From contig ONQL01000007.1 of NCBI GenBank assembly GCA_900319985.1, forward strand, positions 1-59,090: a stretch of 59,090 bases of DNA, written 5' to 3'. The notes under the pieces were generated by a model. That model did no database searches. It was not told the origin of the DNA and worked only from the letters and a program-made list of their open reading frames with translations. This DNA is from an uncultured Methanobrevibacter sp. (lineage in GTDB: Archaea > Methanobacteriota > Methanobacteria > Methanobacteriales > Methanobacteriaceae). Both the position numbers and the translations under genes were made by a program. The stretch's first letter is position 1; each line of letters begins with the position of its first letter. Shown piece after piece: positions 37,657 to 45,408 of this stretch.

Positions 37657-38502
37657 CTACTCACTACTATAGTTAATGCAAAGTTTGGTCAAAAAAGCAC
37701 CATTGATTCTGTCCGCACAAATAAGACCGCTCAAAATCTTTGATTGAACATCCCTTTTGATTGCCTCACCGTCAGTTATTGACAGATTCTTGGTTTCAAG
37801 CAGCCTATTGAATGAATCGCCGTTTCCCAAAACCAGACTTTCCCATTTTGAAATAGCTTCCGCCTTTTTTGCTTCGGACTTTCTCATTACCTTGTCGAAA
37901 AATGCATTCTTTATACTTGTAAAGTCCTTTCCGTCCAGAATTTCCGCATAAAGCTCATTTGTGATTTGAATAATGTCAACATCATAGATATTCGGATGTT
38001 CCCTTTTTACCTTTTCAACAATCAGCGCATCATAGTTCCTGCCTACAATCATCTCCAGGCTTCGGATGTATGAATCCTGCTTGACTGCATTTGAAAAATA
38101 ATATTCCAGACTTCTTTTTATTTCAAAATCACTTATGTTATCTTCATTTATTTTACCCTCTACCTTTTCATAGATTATATCCAAATCACGGGAAGACACA
38201 TCATATTTTTCCAGATATCTTTTATAAAAGTCACTTTCCGGCGAAATCAGATGAGCAAGATACTCCAATTTTTCCCTCTTTTCACTTTCAAGACACATTG
38301 CCCTGAAATACTCTTCCACAACCTCCACCAGATTGTCGTCACTGGATATGATACCCTCTGAAATGTCATTCCTAAGCTTGTGTATGATAAGCTCACATTC
38401 CTGCAGGCTCAAATCATAGGAGTATAGGAGATATTTGAAAAAAGCGGTATCATACTCTCCAATAAGTTCATCTAACCGAGAAAGGATAACTTCATTAATC
38501 AT
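37657..38502 (-). CDS. Unknown four-repeat protein, partner of the helicase
   Basis: A 281-residue all-alpha protein made of four ~70-residue repeats starting near residues 1, 77, 147 and 211. Each has the plan L..L....D..FFK.LL..YDLS..(D/E)...I...(L/V)...I..G.I followed by a helix, for example FFKYLLYSYDLSLQECELI, FYKRYLEKYDVSSRDLDII and FNRLLETKNLSITDGEAI. No enzyme motif, membrane segment or signal is visible. Its TAG is one base before the helicase ATG, and with 1:1 coupling a physical partnership is likely (inference). I do not recognise the family. Confidence 0.72.
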   Translation of the reverse strand: MINEVILSRLDELIGEYDTAFFKYLLYSYDLSLQECELIIHKLRNDISEGIISSDDNLVEVVEEYFRAMCLESEKREKLEYLAHLISPESDFYKRYLEKYDVSSRDLDIIYEKVEGKINEDNISDFEIKRSLEYYFSNAVKQDSYIRSLEMIVGRNYDALIVEKVKREHPNIYDVDIIQITNELYAEILDGKDFTSIKNAFFDKVMRKSEAKKAEAISKWESLVLGNGDSFNRLLETKNLSITDGEAIKRDVQSKILSGLICADRINGAFLTKLCINYSSE

Positions 38503-38538
38503 TTGAATAATTATTTGTTAAAAATAAAATAAATAAGT

Positions 38539-38637
38539 TTAGTTTTCCTCACTTTTCAGGTAGAGATTTTGCAGTTTTGCAATCACCTTTAAAAATTCAT
38601 CAACATCATCAAAAATCATCACCTGACCCTCGTCCAT
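38539..38637 (-). CDS. Small acidic helical protein
   Basis: A 32-residue protein (MDEGQVMIFDDVDEFLKV at the start, ending YLKSEEN). It is supported by the strongest ribosome site in the region, GGAGGTGAT at 38641-38649, three bases before the ATG, a full match to the methanogen 16S tail. It is predicted to be one acidic amphipathic helix. It lies between the zinc-ribbon gene and the four-repeat gene (36 bp to the next start) in the same direction. It may be a small regulator or a translational coupler for the helicase pair (inference). Confidence 0.65.
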   Translation of the reverse strand: MDEGQVMIFDDVDEFLKVIAKLQNLYLKSEEN

Positions 38638-38663
38638 ATTATCACCTCCATCAATATCACAGC

Positions 38664-38683
38664 CGGCCGGGAAAACACGGCCG
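38664..38683 (-). promoter_or_regulatory. GC-only hairpin between zinc-ribbon and small-protein genes
   Basis: CGGCCG (38664-38669) and CGGCCG (38678-38683) pair around an 8-base loop. The stem is wholly G/C in a strongly AT-rich genome. It sits in the 62-bp gap after the zinc-ribbon gene, upstream of the strong GGAGGTGAT. No T-run follows, so it is more likely an mRNA-processing, stability or attenuation element than a terminator. Confidence 0.5.
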
Positions 38684-38699
38684 ACAGTCGCAAATGCAA

Positions 38700-39554
38700 T
38701 TACCACCTAATTTTATCCATATTAATATATGCAGAAGACTTTTTTGATTCCATTTCCTTTTTAAGCTGAATTTTATCGTTGAGAGAAACGTTTTGATTAG
38801 TCTTTTTAGCCAATATTTCCTCATCCTTTCTGGCCCTGATTTCACGGTCAATTTCATAAGCTTCACTCTCCAGTTTTTCACTGACAACTTCCCAGCTGCA
38901 TTCTTGGGTTAAGACTTCCCGTTTAAGCATTTCCAAACGGTCATTGTGAATCGGAACTGGAGTCTCATTATTTTTGAACACCCACTGCTGCCTTCCGCCA
39001 TATTCATCCCTGTAAAGTCCCACAACACCATATGATCTTGGAAGATCCTCATCAGGAAGCAGTTTCACCTTAGGAGGAGCATCATGAATTTCATTGAGAT
39101 AACCCGTATCAGGTTTTGAGATTGTGGGAGTTTTTTTGGAATATGGCTGCACTTCCTCATTTTTAGGACGTGGAGTATTGTCAAATGATGCATGAGATTG
39201 CTTTTTAGATGCATTTACAACATTGGAGTGTTGTGAACTGATTTTTAAAAATTCGCTTTTTTCACGCATTTTTGAGTCGACTCTCTTCAGGTTTTCAGTG
39301 TCTGAATTTTCACAAGGCCATGGAAACTTTCTCAAAAGAACTTTCCTTTTTACCTCATCGACATCATCCCCTACAATGACCTGCTGAATTCCATTAGTTG
39401 TAAACAAATAATAGTACCCATCATCGTTTTTAAACAGATTGGGAATGTCAGTTGTAAAGTCCCCAACGATTTCACCATCCATTCTGGATCCGCAATTTCT
39501 ACAGTAGACAAATTTTTCATTAACTTTTTTACCGCAATTTGGACAAACCTTCAT
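38700..39554 (-). CDS. Zinc-ribbon protein with two W-Y-LK-W modules
   Basis: A 284-residue soluble protein. The N-terminal zinc ribbon has CPNC at 4-7 and CRNC at 18-21. A first degenerate module lies at about 38-95 (DGYYYLFTTNG, VDEVKRKVLLRKFPWPC). A polar, probably disordered linker follows at 100-165. A second module at about 170-230 reads YGVVGLYRDE, QQWVFKNN, DRLEMLKREVL, CSWEVVSEKLESE. The end is a charged helix rich in Lys and Glu (about 232-275). GAGGT overlaps the stop of the preceding gene (eight-base gap), so translation is coupled. Zinc ribbon plus a strand-strand-helix module suggests nucleic-acid or partner binding (inference). Confidence 0.72.
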   Translation of the reverse strand: MKVCPNCGKKVNEKFVYCRNCGSRMDGEIVGDFTTDIPNLFKNDDGYYYLFTTNGIQQVIVGDDVDEVKRKVLLRKFPWPCENSDTENLKRVDSKMREKSEFLKISSQHSNVVNASKKQSHASFDNTPRPKNEEVQPYSKKTPTISKPDTGYLNEIHDAPPKVKLLPDEDLPRSYGVVGLYRDEYGGRQQWVFKNNETPVPIHNDRLEMLKREVLTQECSWEVVSEKLESEAYEIDREIRARKDEEILAKKTNQNVSLNDKIQLKKEMESKKSSAYINMDKIRW

Positions 39555-39562
39555 ATTTTACC

Positions 39563-39868
39563 TCATTCAGCGAAATTAACTTTCTTATCATCACAAAATT
39601 TCCTAACTTCAACCAATACTCTATTGAAATCGCTTTTCGGATACCTGTCTGCAAAATAATATGAAATCGGAATTGTTCCTCCGAAAGATATCAAATCAAT
39701 GATGCTGCCGTGAACAACAACATCACAAATGTCAAACTGAACAATGTTTTTGTGAATATTATCAACTACCTCTTCACTTTCAACATCATCAATTACCTTA
39801 AAGGCAGTTAAAAGATTTGTATTTCTTTTAACCAACCTGTCAATAGCTCCCAAATCAATTATATTCAT
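39563..39868 (-). CDS. Unknown 101-residue protein
   Basis: A small soluble protein with predicted alpha/beta structure: helices around DLGAIDRLVKRNTNLLTAF and EEVVDNIHKN, strands FDICDVVVHGSIIDLIS and TIPISYYFADRYP. The motif VVHGSIIDLISFGG faintly recalls nucleotidyltransferases, but the catalytic Asp pair is not evident, so I make no call. GGGAGGTA upstream gives a strong start. It is tightly coupled (eight bases) to the zinc-ribbon gene. Confidence 0.65.
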   Translation of the reverse strand: MNIIDLGAIDRLVKRNTNLLTAFKVIDDVESEEVVDNIHKNIVQFDICDVVVHGSIIDLISFGGTIPISYYFADRYPKSDFNRVLVEVRKFCDDKKVNFAE

Positions 39869-39947
39869 TAGTACCTCCCAAATTATTATTTTTCCAAATT
39901 AAACTACCAGTCAGTCAATCCCGAACGGAAAATCCTTCAAAAATATT

Positions 39948-40295
39948 TTACTCCATTCTTTTTACCAGAGTTTCATCGAAAACATACCATATGCGTTTTT
40001 CGACCATCACCTTTCGCTTGAGCTCATCAAGGCAGCATGCGCGAATGACATGCTTCTCCTGCCTATAATACCAGAAATCGTTGTCTTTTGAAACCCTGAA
40101 TATTCCTGTTTCATTTTCCAGATAGTTCAGCTCCAGTTCGACAGCCAATAGCTCTTCGAGAAAGTAGAAAACTTCCCTAAGTTCCCTATTTTCAACATTA
40201 TGCAGGTCCAAAACCCCATAATCTATCGCTTTTACTGTTTCAATTGTTAAAAAGTCTGTAATCTCACTTGAAAATTTAGCTAACTTAACTCTCAT
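39948..40295 (-). CDS. Unknown protein with one W-Y-LK-W module
   Basis: A 115-residue soluble protein. Residues 1-55 are mostly helical (FSSEITDFLTIETVKAI, ELREVFYFLEELLAVELE). Residues 60-113 are one copy of the module shared with 31669-32064 and 38700-39554: ETGIFRVSKDNDFWYYRQ, IRACCLDELKRKVM, RIWYVFDETLVKR. GAGGTA upstream fixes the start. It follows the 175-residue gene by 29 bp and is 79 bp before the next gene. Function unknown. Confidence 0.68.
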   Translation of the reverse strand: MRVKLAKFSSEITDFLTIETVKAIDYGVLDLHNVENRELREVFYFLEELLAVELELNYLENETGIFRVSKDNDFWYYRQEKHVIRACCLDELKRKVMVEKRIWYVFDETLVKRME

Positions 40296-40324
40296 CCGTA
40301 CCTCATTAAATCAATGATGAATTA

Positions 40325-40852
40325 TCATTCATCCAAAACAATCATCTCCAGCAGCAAATCAATGACCTGTTTGTTTAATGGATTATCCAATGACAAAAAC
40401 TGGTCATTAGCCTTGCTTGAGCCAAACTCGGCAAAGTAAGGCGTATGAGCACATCCACCATCAACGGTAGCTCCCAAGGTCACTTCATCATTAAGGATTT
40501 TGATTCCATAATCTGCAAATTCAAAAACCAAAACATTTGACTCTGCAGTTTCGAAAGTCATTGTACTGTCTCCACATTCGAGAGTAAACAACGCCCCATC
40601 AGGAGTGTTTTCACCGGTTGCATGAATCATCCTAATGTAGATTCCATTTTCATGGATTTTACAAGTCAAAAACTCAAAAAATGACTCGTCCATACTTTCG
40701 AATGTATACTTCTCATCGGCAAAGCCTGCATAGGTGGGCATATGGTCATCTGATGCAAGCTCGTCCACATAGAAATGGAAATCCTCATTTTTGCCTACGG
40801 CATTTTTAACAGTCTGAGATACATTTACATTAATTTTTCTAGTCATGTTCAT
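40325..40852 (-). CDS. Unknown 175-residue protein
   Basis: A soluble acidic protein, mostly beta (YTFESMDESFFEFLTCKI, IRMIHATGENTPDGA, LFTLECGDSTMTFETAES, VLVFEFADYGIKI). It may be a beta-sandwich. No signal peptide, membrane segment or known motif is visible. GGAGGATC six bases before the ATG supports the start. It is the first gene of the eight-gene minus-strand run that ends at 32969, so the promoter should lie in the spacer with the two inverted repeats. Confidence 0.65.
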   Translation of the reverse strand: MNMTRKINVNVSQTVKNAVGKNEDFHFYVDELASDDHMPTYAGFADEKYTFESMDESFFEFLTCKIHENGIYIRMIHATGENTPDGALFTLECGDSTMTFETAESNVLVFEFADYGIKILNDEVTLGATVDGGCAHTPYFAEFGSSKANDQFLSLDNPLNKQVIDLLLEMIVLDE

Positions 40853-41003
40853 ATTGATCCTCCAATGGCAATGGTATTAAATTCTGAATGGTACATATTA
40901 TGGCAAAAGTTTCTCAAAAACACGAAACAGTCACCAGTTATTATAATTACGAATTCATCAAGGACAGCTATCACGATTAACCTTCGCTAAATCTTAAAGT
41001 CAA

Positions 41004-41080
41004 GTAGCTGTTTAGCCGTTAAAATAGGAGTTAAACAATGATATAATGTAAAGTACAATGATATGGGACTAAACAGCTAC
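41004..41080. repeat. Inverted repeat 1, 12 bp with 53-base spacer
   Basis: GTAGCTGTTTAG (41004-41015) and CTAAACAGCTAC (41069-41080) are perfect inverted copies. Inside the spacer, GGAGTTAAACAATG partly repeats the arm sequence. Confidence 0.6.
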
Positions 41081-41107
41081 CTATCAACATACAAAAAATA
41101 TATAATA

Positions 41108-41168
41108 GTTGTTTAATCAAAAAGGTGAAATAACTGATTTTAATGATTATGCAAACTGATTAAACAAC
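41108..41168. repeat. Inverted repeat 2, 12 bp with 37-base spacer
   Basis: GTTGTTTAATCA (41108-41119) and TGATTAAACAAC (41157-41168) are perfect inverted copies. The arms resemble those of inverted repeat 1 (G-T-x-G-C/T-TGTTTA). The spacer contains AAAGGTGAAATAAC. Confidence 0.6.
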
Positions 41169-41414
41169 CAATAATCGTGATTAGAACATTACTCTCCAAG
41201 CAATGTCAGTTACAGTTTGTGGCATTATTATCAACTCCCTCAAGTGATAAATTCGTATAGAGTCAAATTACAAAGATATAATGGTGTGGTTAACTTATAT
41301 CTAAAATTTTGTTTGCAGTATAATTTTAGTTTTAGGAAGTATATAAAGGTTTCGTTTTTTGCCTTCAAATATAAAAAAAAGTAGTTAAATTGAAAAAATA
41401 ATTAAAAAGAGAAG

Positions 41415-43079
41415 CTATAATTCTCCCCTTTCACGTCTTTCATCCAATAGCTTGAGGCCCAAATCGCCCAATTTGTACTTCTGGATTTTTCCACTTGTAG
41501 TGAGCGGGAACTCATCAACAAAGAACACGTATTTAGGCACCTTATAACGGGCAATGGAACCTATACAGAAATCACGAATGTCTGCTTCAGTCACATCATC
41601 AAAGCCATCTTCCTTAATGATGAATGCTCCAACGATTTCGCCGTATTTTTCATCGGGAATTCCAGCCACCTGAACATCCTGAACACATTCATGGGTAAAA
41701 AGAAACTCTTCGATTTCACGAGGATAGATGTTTTCTCCACCTCTGATAATCATGTCCTTGATACGACCAACAATTGAGTAGTATCCGTCTTCATCTACGG
41801 TTGCAAGGTCTCCTGAATGGAGCCATCCATCCGGTTCAATTGTTTCGGCGGTCTTTTCAGGCATGTTGTAGTAACCTTTCATAACATTGAATCCCCTGCA
41901 CATGATTTCCCCAGGTTCTCCTACGCCAACTTCTTCGCCGGTTTCAGGATCAACAATCTTGACTTCGATATTAGGGAACTTTCTGCCTACAGTATTGATT
42001 TTTTTCTCAAAGGAATCGGCTGCATTAGTCTGTGTAAAACCTGGAGCCGCTTCAGTAAGGCCATATACACTGGTAATCTCCTTCATGTTCATCTTTTCAA
42101 TAGCATCCTTCATTGTCTCGACAGGACAGGTTGAACCTGCCATAATACCTGTACGAAGAGAACTCATGTCAAACATTTCAAACATAGGGTGGTTCATCAT
42201 GCCTATAAACATTGTAGGAACACCATAGATTGAAGTACACTTTTCCTTTTGAATTGAAGATATTGCAAGCAACGGATCATACTCTTCCAAAACAACCATG
42301 GTTGAGCCGTGAGTGATTACAGCCATTACACCAAGCACTGTACCAAAACAATGGAAAAGAGGCACCTGGAGAAGGAGTCTGTCCTTGTTTGTGTAGTTCA
42401 TGTTCTCTCCAATATAGTAACCGTCATTTACTATGTTACGTGAAGTAAGCATTACCCCCTTAGGGAAACCTTCAGTTCCTGATGTATACTGCATGTTGAT
42501 TACGTCATGCTGTGTAACGGAGTCTTTTATCTTCTGATACTCCTCATCATCGTAATTCATACCAAGCAATAAGAGTTCATTGGTATTGTACATTCCGCGA
42601 TGCTTTTCCTGACCTACATGGAAAATAAACTTCAGATGAGGAAACTTTTCACTTATGAGATTTCCTCTTGCACAGCTTTTAAGCTCAGGCACAAGTTCAT
42701 TGATAATGTCGAAATAGCTTGTATCCCTAAAAGCATCGGTCATTGCCAATGCCTTCATATCTGACTGCTTTAAAACGTATTCCAATTCATGTGACTGATA
42801 GGCAGTATTGACTGTTACGATAGTTGCGCCTATCTTTGCTGTTGCAAACATGTAGGTCAACCATTCAGGTACATTTTTGGCCCATATACCGACATGGTCA
42901 CCCTTTTCAATTCCAATAGCTAGCATTCCTTTTGCTAGATTATCTACTCTTTCGTCAAATTCTTTATATGTAAATCTTAAGTTTCTATCCGGATAAACGA
43001 TAAATTCATGATCTGGCTGTTTTTCAACCATTGATTCGAAAAATTTTCCTAACGGCAATTCTGTAAATAGTTCAGACAT
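41415..43079 (-). CDS. AMP-forming acyl-CoA synthetase
   Basis: A 554-residue soluble enzyme of the AMP-binding (ANL) superfamily. It activates a carboxylic acid as acyl-AMP and transfers it to CoA. Motifs in order: MQYTSGTEGFPKGVML (P-loop, about 185-200), YGLTEAAPGF (A5), GWLHSGDLATVDEDGYY (A7), GRIKDMIIRGGENIYP (A8 hinge) and PLTTSGKIQKYKL with the catalytic Lys (about 530). The overall type is that of medium-chain or long-chain fatty-acid or aryl-acid CoA ligases. The exact substrate is not decidable. GAGGTGA precedes the ATG. An XRE-cupin regulator gene lies 157 bp upstream in the same direction, a conserved pairing in methanogens, so it probably controls this enzyme. Confidence 0.9.
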   Translation of the reverse strand: MSELFTELPLGKFFESMVEKQPDHEFIVYPDRNLRFTYKEFDERVDNLAKGMLAIGIEKGDHVGIWAKNVPEWLTYMFATAKIGATIVTVNTAYQSHELEYVLKQSDMKALAMTDAFRDTSYFDIINELVPELKSCARGNLISEKFPHLKFIFHVGQEKHRGMYNTNELLLLGMNYDDEEYQKIKDSVTQHDVINMQYTSGTEGFPKGVMLTSRNIVNDGYYIGENMNYTNKDRLLLQVPLFHCFGTVLGVMAVITHGSTMVVLEEYDPLLAISSIQKEKCTSIYGVPTMFIGMMNHPMFEMFDMSSLRTGIMAGSTCPVETMKDAIEKMNMKEITSVYGLTEAAPGFTQTNAADSFEKKINTVGRKFPNIEVKIVDPETGEEVGVGEPGEIMCRGFNVMKGYYNMPEKTAETIEPDGWLHSGDLATVDEDGYYSIVGRIKDMIIRGGENIYPREIEEFLFTHECVQDVQVAGIPDEKYGEIVGAFIIKEDGFDDVTEADIRDFCIGSIARYKVPKYVFFVDEFPLTTSGKIQKYKLGDLGLKLLDERRERGEL

Positions 43080-43113
43080 ACTTTCACCTCTAATTAATTA
43101 AACTATAAAATAA

Positions 43114-43226
43114 CTAAACCAAAATGCAAATCATAAATGCAATCCCAATTGCAATGTGTCCAAGCATAAATCCAAACTAGCAGTGTAAAATCTATCTGTC
43201 TTTGGTTTGAAAGTTATTTTATTCAT
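43114..43226 (-). pseudogene. Small membrane protein with a probable frameshift
   Basis: The ATG at 43226 has a good site (GAGGTAGA). The frame reads MNKITFKPKTDRFYT and then loses sense. In the next frame GFMLGHIAIGIAFMICILV, a clear membrane helix, runs to a TAG at 43114. A one-base change near 43180 would join them into a protein of about 36 residues between the regulator and the acyl-CoA synthetase. Either a decayed gene or a sequence error. Confidence 0.45.
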
Positions 43227-43236
43227 TTTATCTACC

Positions 43237-43809
43237 TCAGTAAGGTGTGTAAAGTACTGCTAATATTTTAGCATCATCCTTAGTGCTTGCGTGTAAGTGG
43301 TGAGGAACAGCTGAATCATAAAATATTGTATCCCCCGGACCAATAATGAAAGAATCTTTTCCGTAAATAACTTCTATTTCACCTTCAAGCACATAGATAA
43401 ATTCTTCTCCTTCATGTGAGGAAAGTTCCTTTTCGCCTTCTTCATACTTAATATCAATCATGAAAGGGTCTATGTTTCTGTCTATTTTACCTGCACCTAA
43501 AGAATGGAATTCGAGATTGGTTGCATTTGTTACGTCTTCCCTTCCAGAGAAATAAAGTGAGTTTTCTGTTTTTCCTCCTCTGGTGATTACAGGACCTAGT
43601 TCAGGAGTGTCATCCAGAAATGTACCTAAACGTACACCTAAAGCCCTTGCCATTTTGGTCAATGGAGTGAGTGATGGAATTACTTCACCTGCTTCCATAG
43701 CTTCAAGAACTTCCTGTTTTACACCACTTCTCTGGGCTAACTCTTCAATAGACATGTCCTGTCTAGCTCTAATATCTTTTATCTTTTTTGCAAAGTCTTC
43801 GTTAGTCAT
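43237..43809 (-). CDS. XRE-family regulator with C-terminal cupin
   Basis: A 190-residue protein with an N-terminal lambda-repressor-type HTH (about 1-65: IKDIRARQDMSIEELAQRSG, VKQEVLEAMEAGEVIPSL) and a C-terminal cupin barrel (about 110-188: SSHEGEEFIYVLEGEIEV, GPGDTIFYDSAVPHHLHA). The His/Glu positions in SHEGEEF and PHH fit a metal or small-ligand site. This architecture senses a metabolite and controls the neighbouring gene, here the acyl-CoA synthetase (family knowledge plus context). The upstream ribosome site is weak (GTGAAAAT). It is followed in the same direction by a small broken membrane-protein gene. Confidence 0.88.
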   Translation of the reverse strand: MTNEDFAKKIKDIRARQDMSIEELAQRSGVKQEVLEAMEAGEVIPSLTPLTKMARALGVRLGTFLDDTPELGPVITRGGKTENSLYFSGREDVTNATNLEFHSLGAGKIDRNIDPFMIDIKYEEGEKELSSHEGEEFIYVLEGEIEVIYGKDSFIIGPGDTIFYDSAVPHHLHASTKDDAKILAVLYTPY

Positions 43810-44003
43810 ATTTTCACACTTTTTCTTGAATTTACACTTAAAACAATTTAAGTATGTATAATTATATTTAATAAGATATTTAAAGCTATCTTAAAATAAG
43901 CAATTTTTTATAGTTTTATTTGAAATTTTATAATTTAGATGTGATGATTTTAAAAAAAATGGTTAAATATTCAACTTTAAAAAAAAAGAAATATTGAAAT
44001 AAA

Positions 44004-44913
44004 CTACTTTCCAACAATCAATGAATTAAGGATTTTTTTAGCTTCGGGAGAATTTAAATCTTCCAATTTGAGAAGCTGTTTAATTTTAGCCTTGTATTCC
44101 ATATTAGATTTGCTAAGCTCTTCAATCTCTTTATCTTTCTGACCTAATTCCTTATCTTTAGCTTCAATTTCTTCATCTTTTTTGTCTAGCACATCACCAA
44201 ACTCATCATATACCAGTTCATGAAGCTCACTTTCGAATTGTCCCATATTAAGATTCCTCAACAATTTATTTTGTTTTTTGATATTGTCAACATGTTTTAA
44301 TACCATCGCTCCAAGAATTACTCCAACATCCATTTTTAGAACCTTATCATCGATTATAGCATTATTAAACACCTTTATCAATGTTTCGATAACCTGCAAA
44401 ATATGTTTCTTGGAGATGAATTTAGAAACAAAAGCAATGTCCAATGTTTCACTTTCAGTTAATTTGTCTTTATGTCGAACATTATTTATAATATTTTTAT
44501 ATTTGCTCCAAAGATGATTTTGTTTAAAAATAATAGTAATGAACTTTAATTATGACAGAAGGTAAATGCTGATAATATTCAACTGATTTATTAGGGTTCT
44601 TGTGGCAAACCACCGCAAGATAGACGTTTTTGTTAAATCTATCGGCAGCAAATATGATATATTTTGAAAACTTTTTTAACGTTTTTCCAGTTACATGACC
44701 ACTTTCCTCCTCCAGATTAATCAACAAATCATCATCGGTCAAATAATATTCATCAGCACGCCCAATATCCATATTTGGAAAAACCACTTCCTGAGGCAGC
44801 CTTGTCTTAAAGTTACCTGGCAAACCCAAATATTGATGCTGACGTTTAGCCTGAGCCATTGACAAATATTTCATTGTTCTATCATTAAGATGATATATTT
44901 CAGTTCCATACAA
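44004..44913 (-). pseudogene. Rpn-like nuclease/transposase-like gene, frameshifted
   Basis: Two frames join into one protein of about 300 residues. The first (TTG start at 44913 with AAGGAG upstream) gives DEYYLTDDDLLINLEEESGH, KFSKYIIFAADRF, VYLAVVCHKNP and KVHYYYF. The second continues without a gap as KQNHLWSKYKNIINNVRHKD, TLDIAFVSKFISKKH and a C-terminal coiled coil (about EEIEAKDKELGQKDKEIEEL). They are offset by one base within a T5 run near 44525-44530. The core E-x-S/L-I-N-LEEE pattern resembles the PD-(D/E)XK Rpn group. One extra T explains the break, so it could be recent or an error. Confidence 0.7.
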
Positions 44914-45399
44914 TTATAAAATCTCCTTAAAAATTTCAAATTTCTAGAAATTCTAATTAAAATACTGTCAGACATTAAAATCTATCAAATCAGAAATATA
45001 TAAAGTTATCTCATTTAAAAAAGCAATTTTAAGCATCTTTCATAATTTTACATGCTCAAATCAATATTAAAATAACCCAACAATATTGATTTTAATTAAA
45101 AAAATTCCTTCAAAAAACACATAATATTTAAATATAATTGATTTAACATCATAAAAAATAAAATAAACTAAATATTGACCTTAAAAACAAGAAAAAAGAT
45201 ATATGCAATGAAAACAAACACTAAACTGTAAAGATTCATCCTCAGATCTTTACAAAATATGTCATGTAGAAACTCTAAAACAACTATATTCGTTTGTGAA
45301 TTAACTCCCTTGAAGTGAATAGGGCCAGCGACACCGGCTCTATTCACAATATTTCACCTAAAAACATATTATACCCAACAAACCTAATATCAATTAAAG
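44914..45399. other. 486-bp AT-rich spacer
   Basis: No gene is recognised. Near its right end is a strong hairpin (45315-45347). The promoter of the M14-like gene should lie here. Confidence 0.5.
45315..45347 (+). promoter_or_regulatory. Strong hairpin upstream of the M14-like gene
   Basis: GTGAATAGGGCC (45315-45326) pairs with GGCTCTATTCAC (45336-45347) with one G-T wobble and a nine-base loop. It lies about 60 bp before the start at 45409 with no T-run after it. It may be a 5-prime leader element, an operator, or the end of the upstream transcript. Confidence 0.5.
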
Positions 45400-45408
45400 G
45401 TGAAAACT

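Larger units (their letters stand above)
40853..41414. other. 562-bp spacer with two long-loop inverted repeats
   Basis: No gene is seen. It contains inverted repeats at 41004-41080 and 41108-41168. At 41231-41246 it carries AACTCCCTCAAGTGATAA, related to stretches at 4701 and 45303. The promoter of the eight-gene run should be near its left end. Confidence 0.5.
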
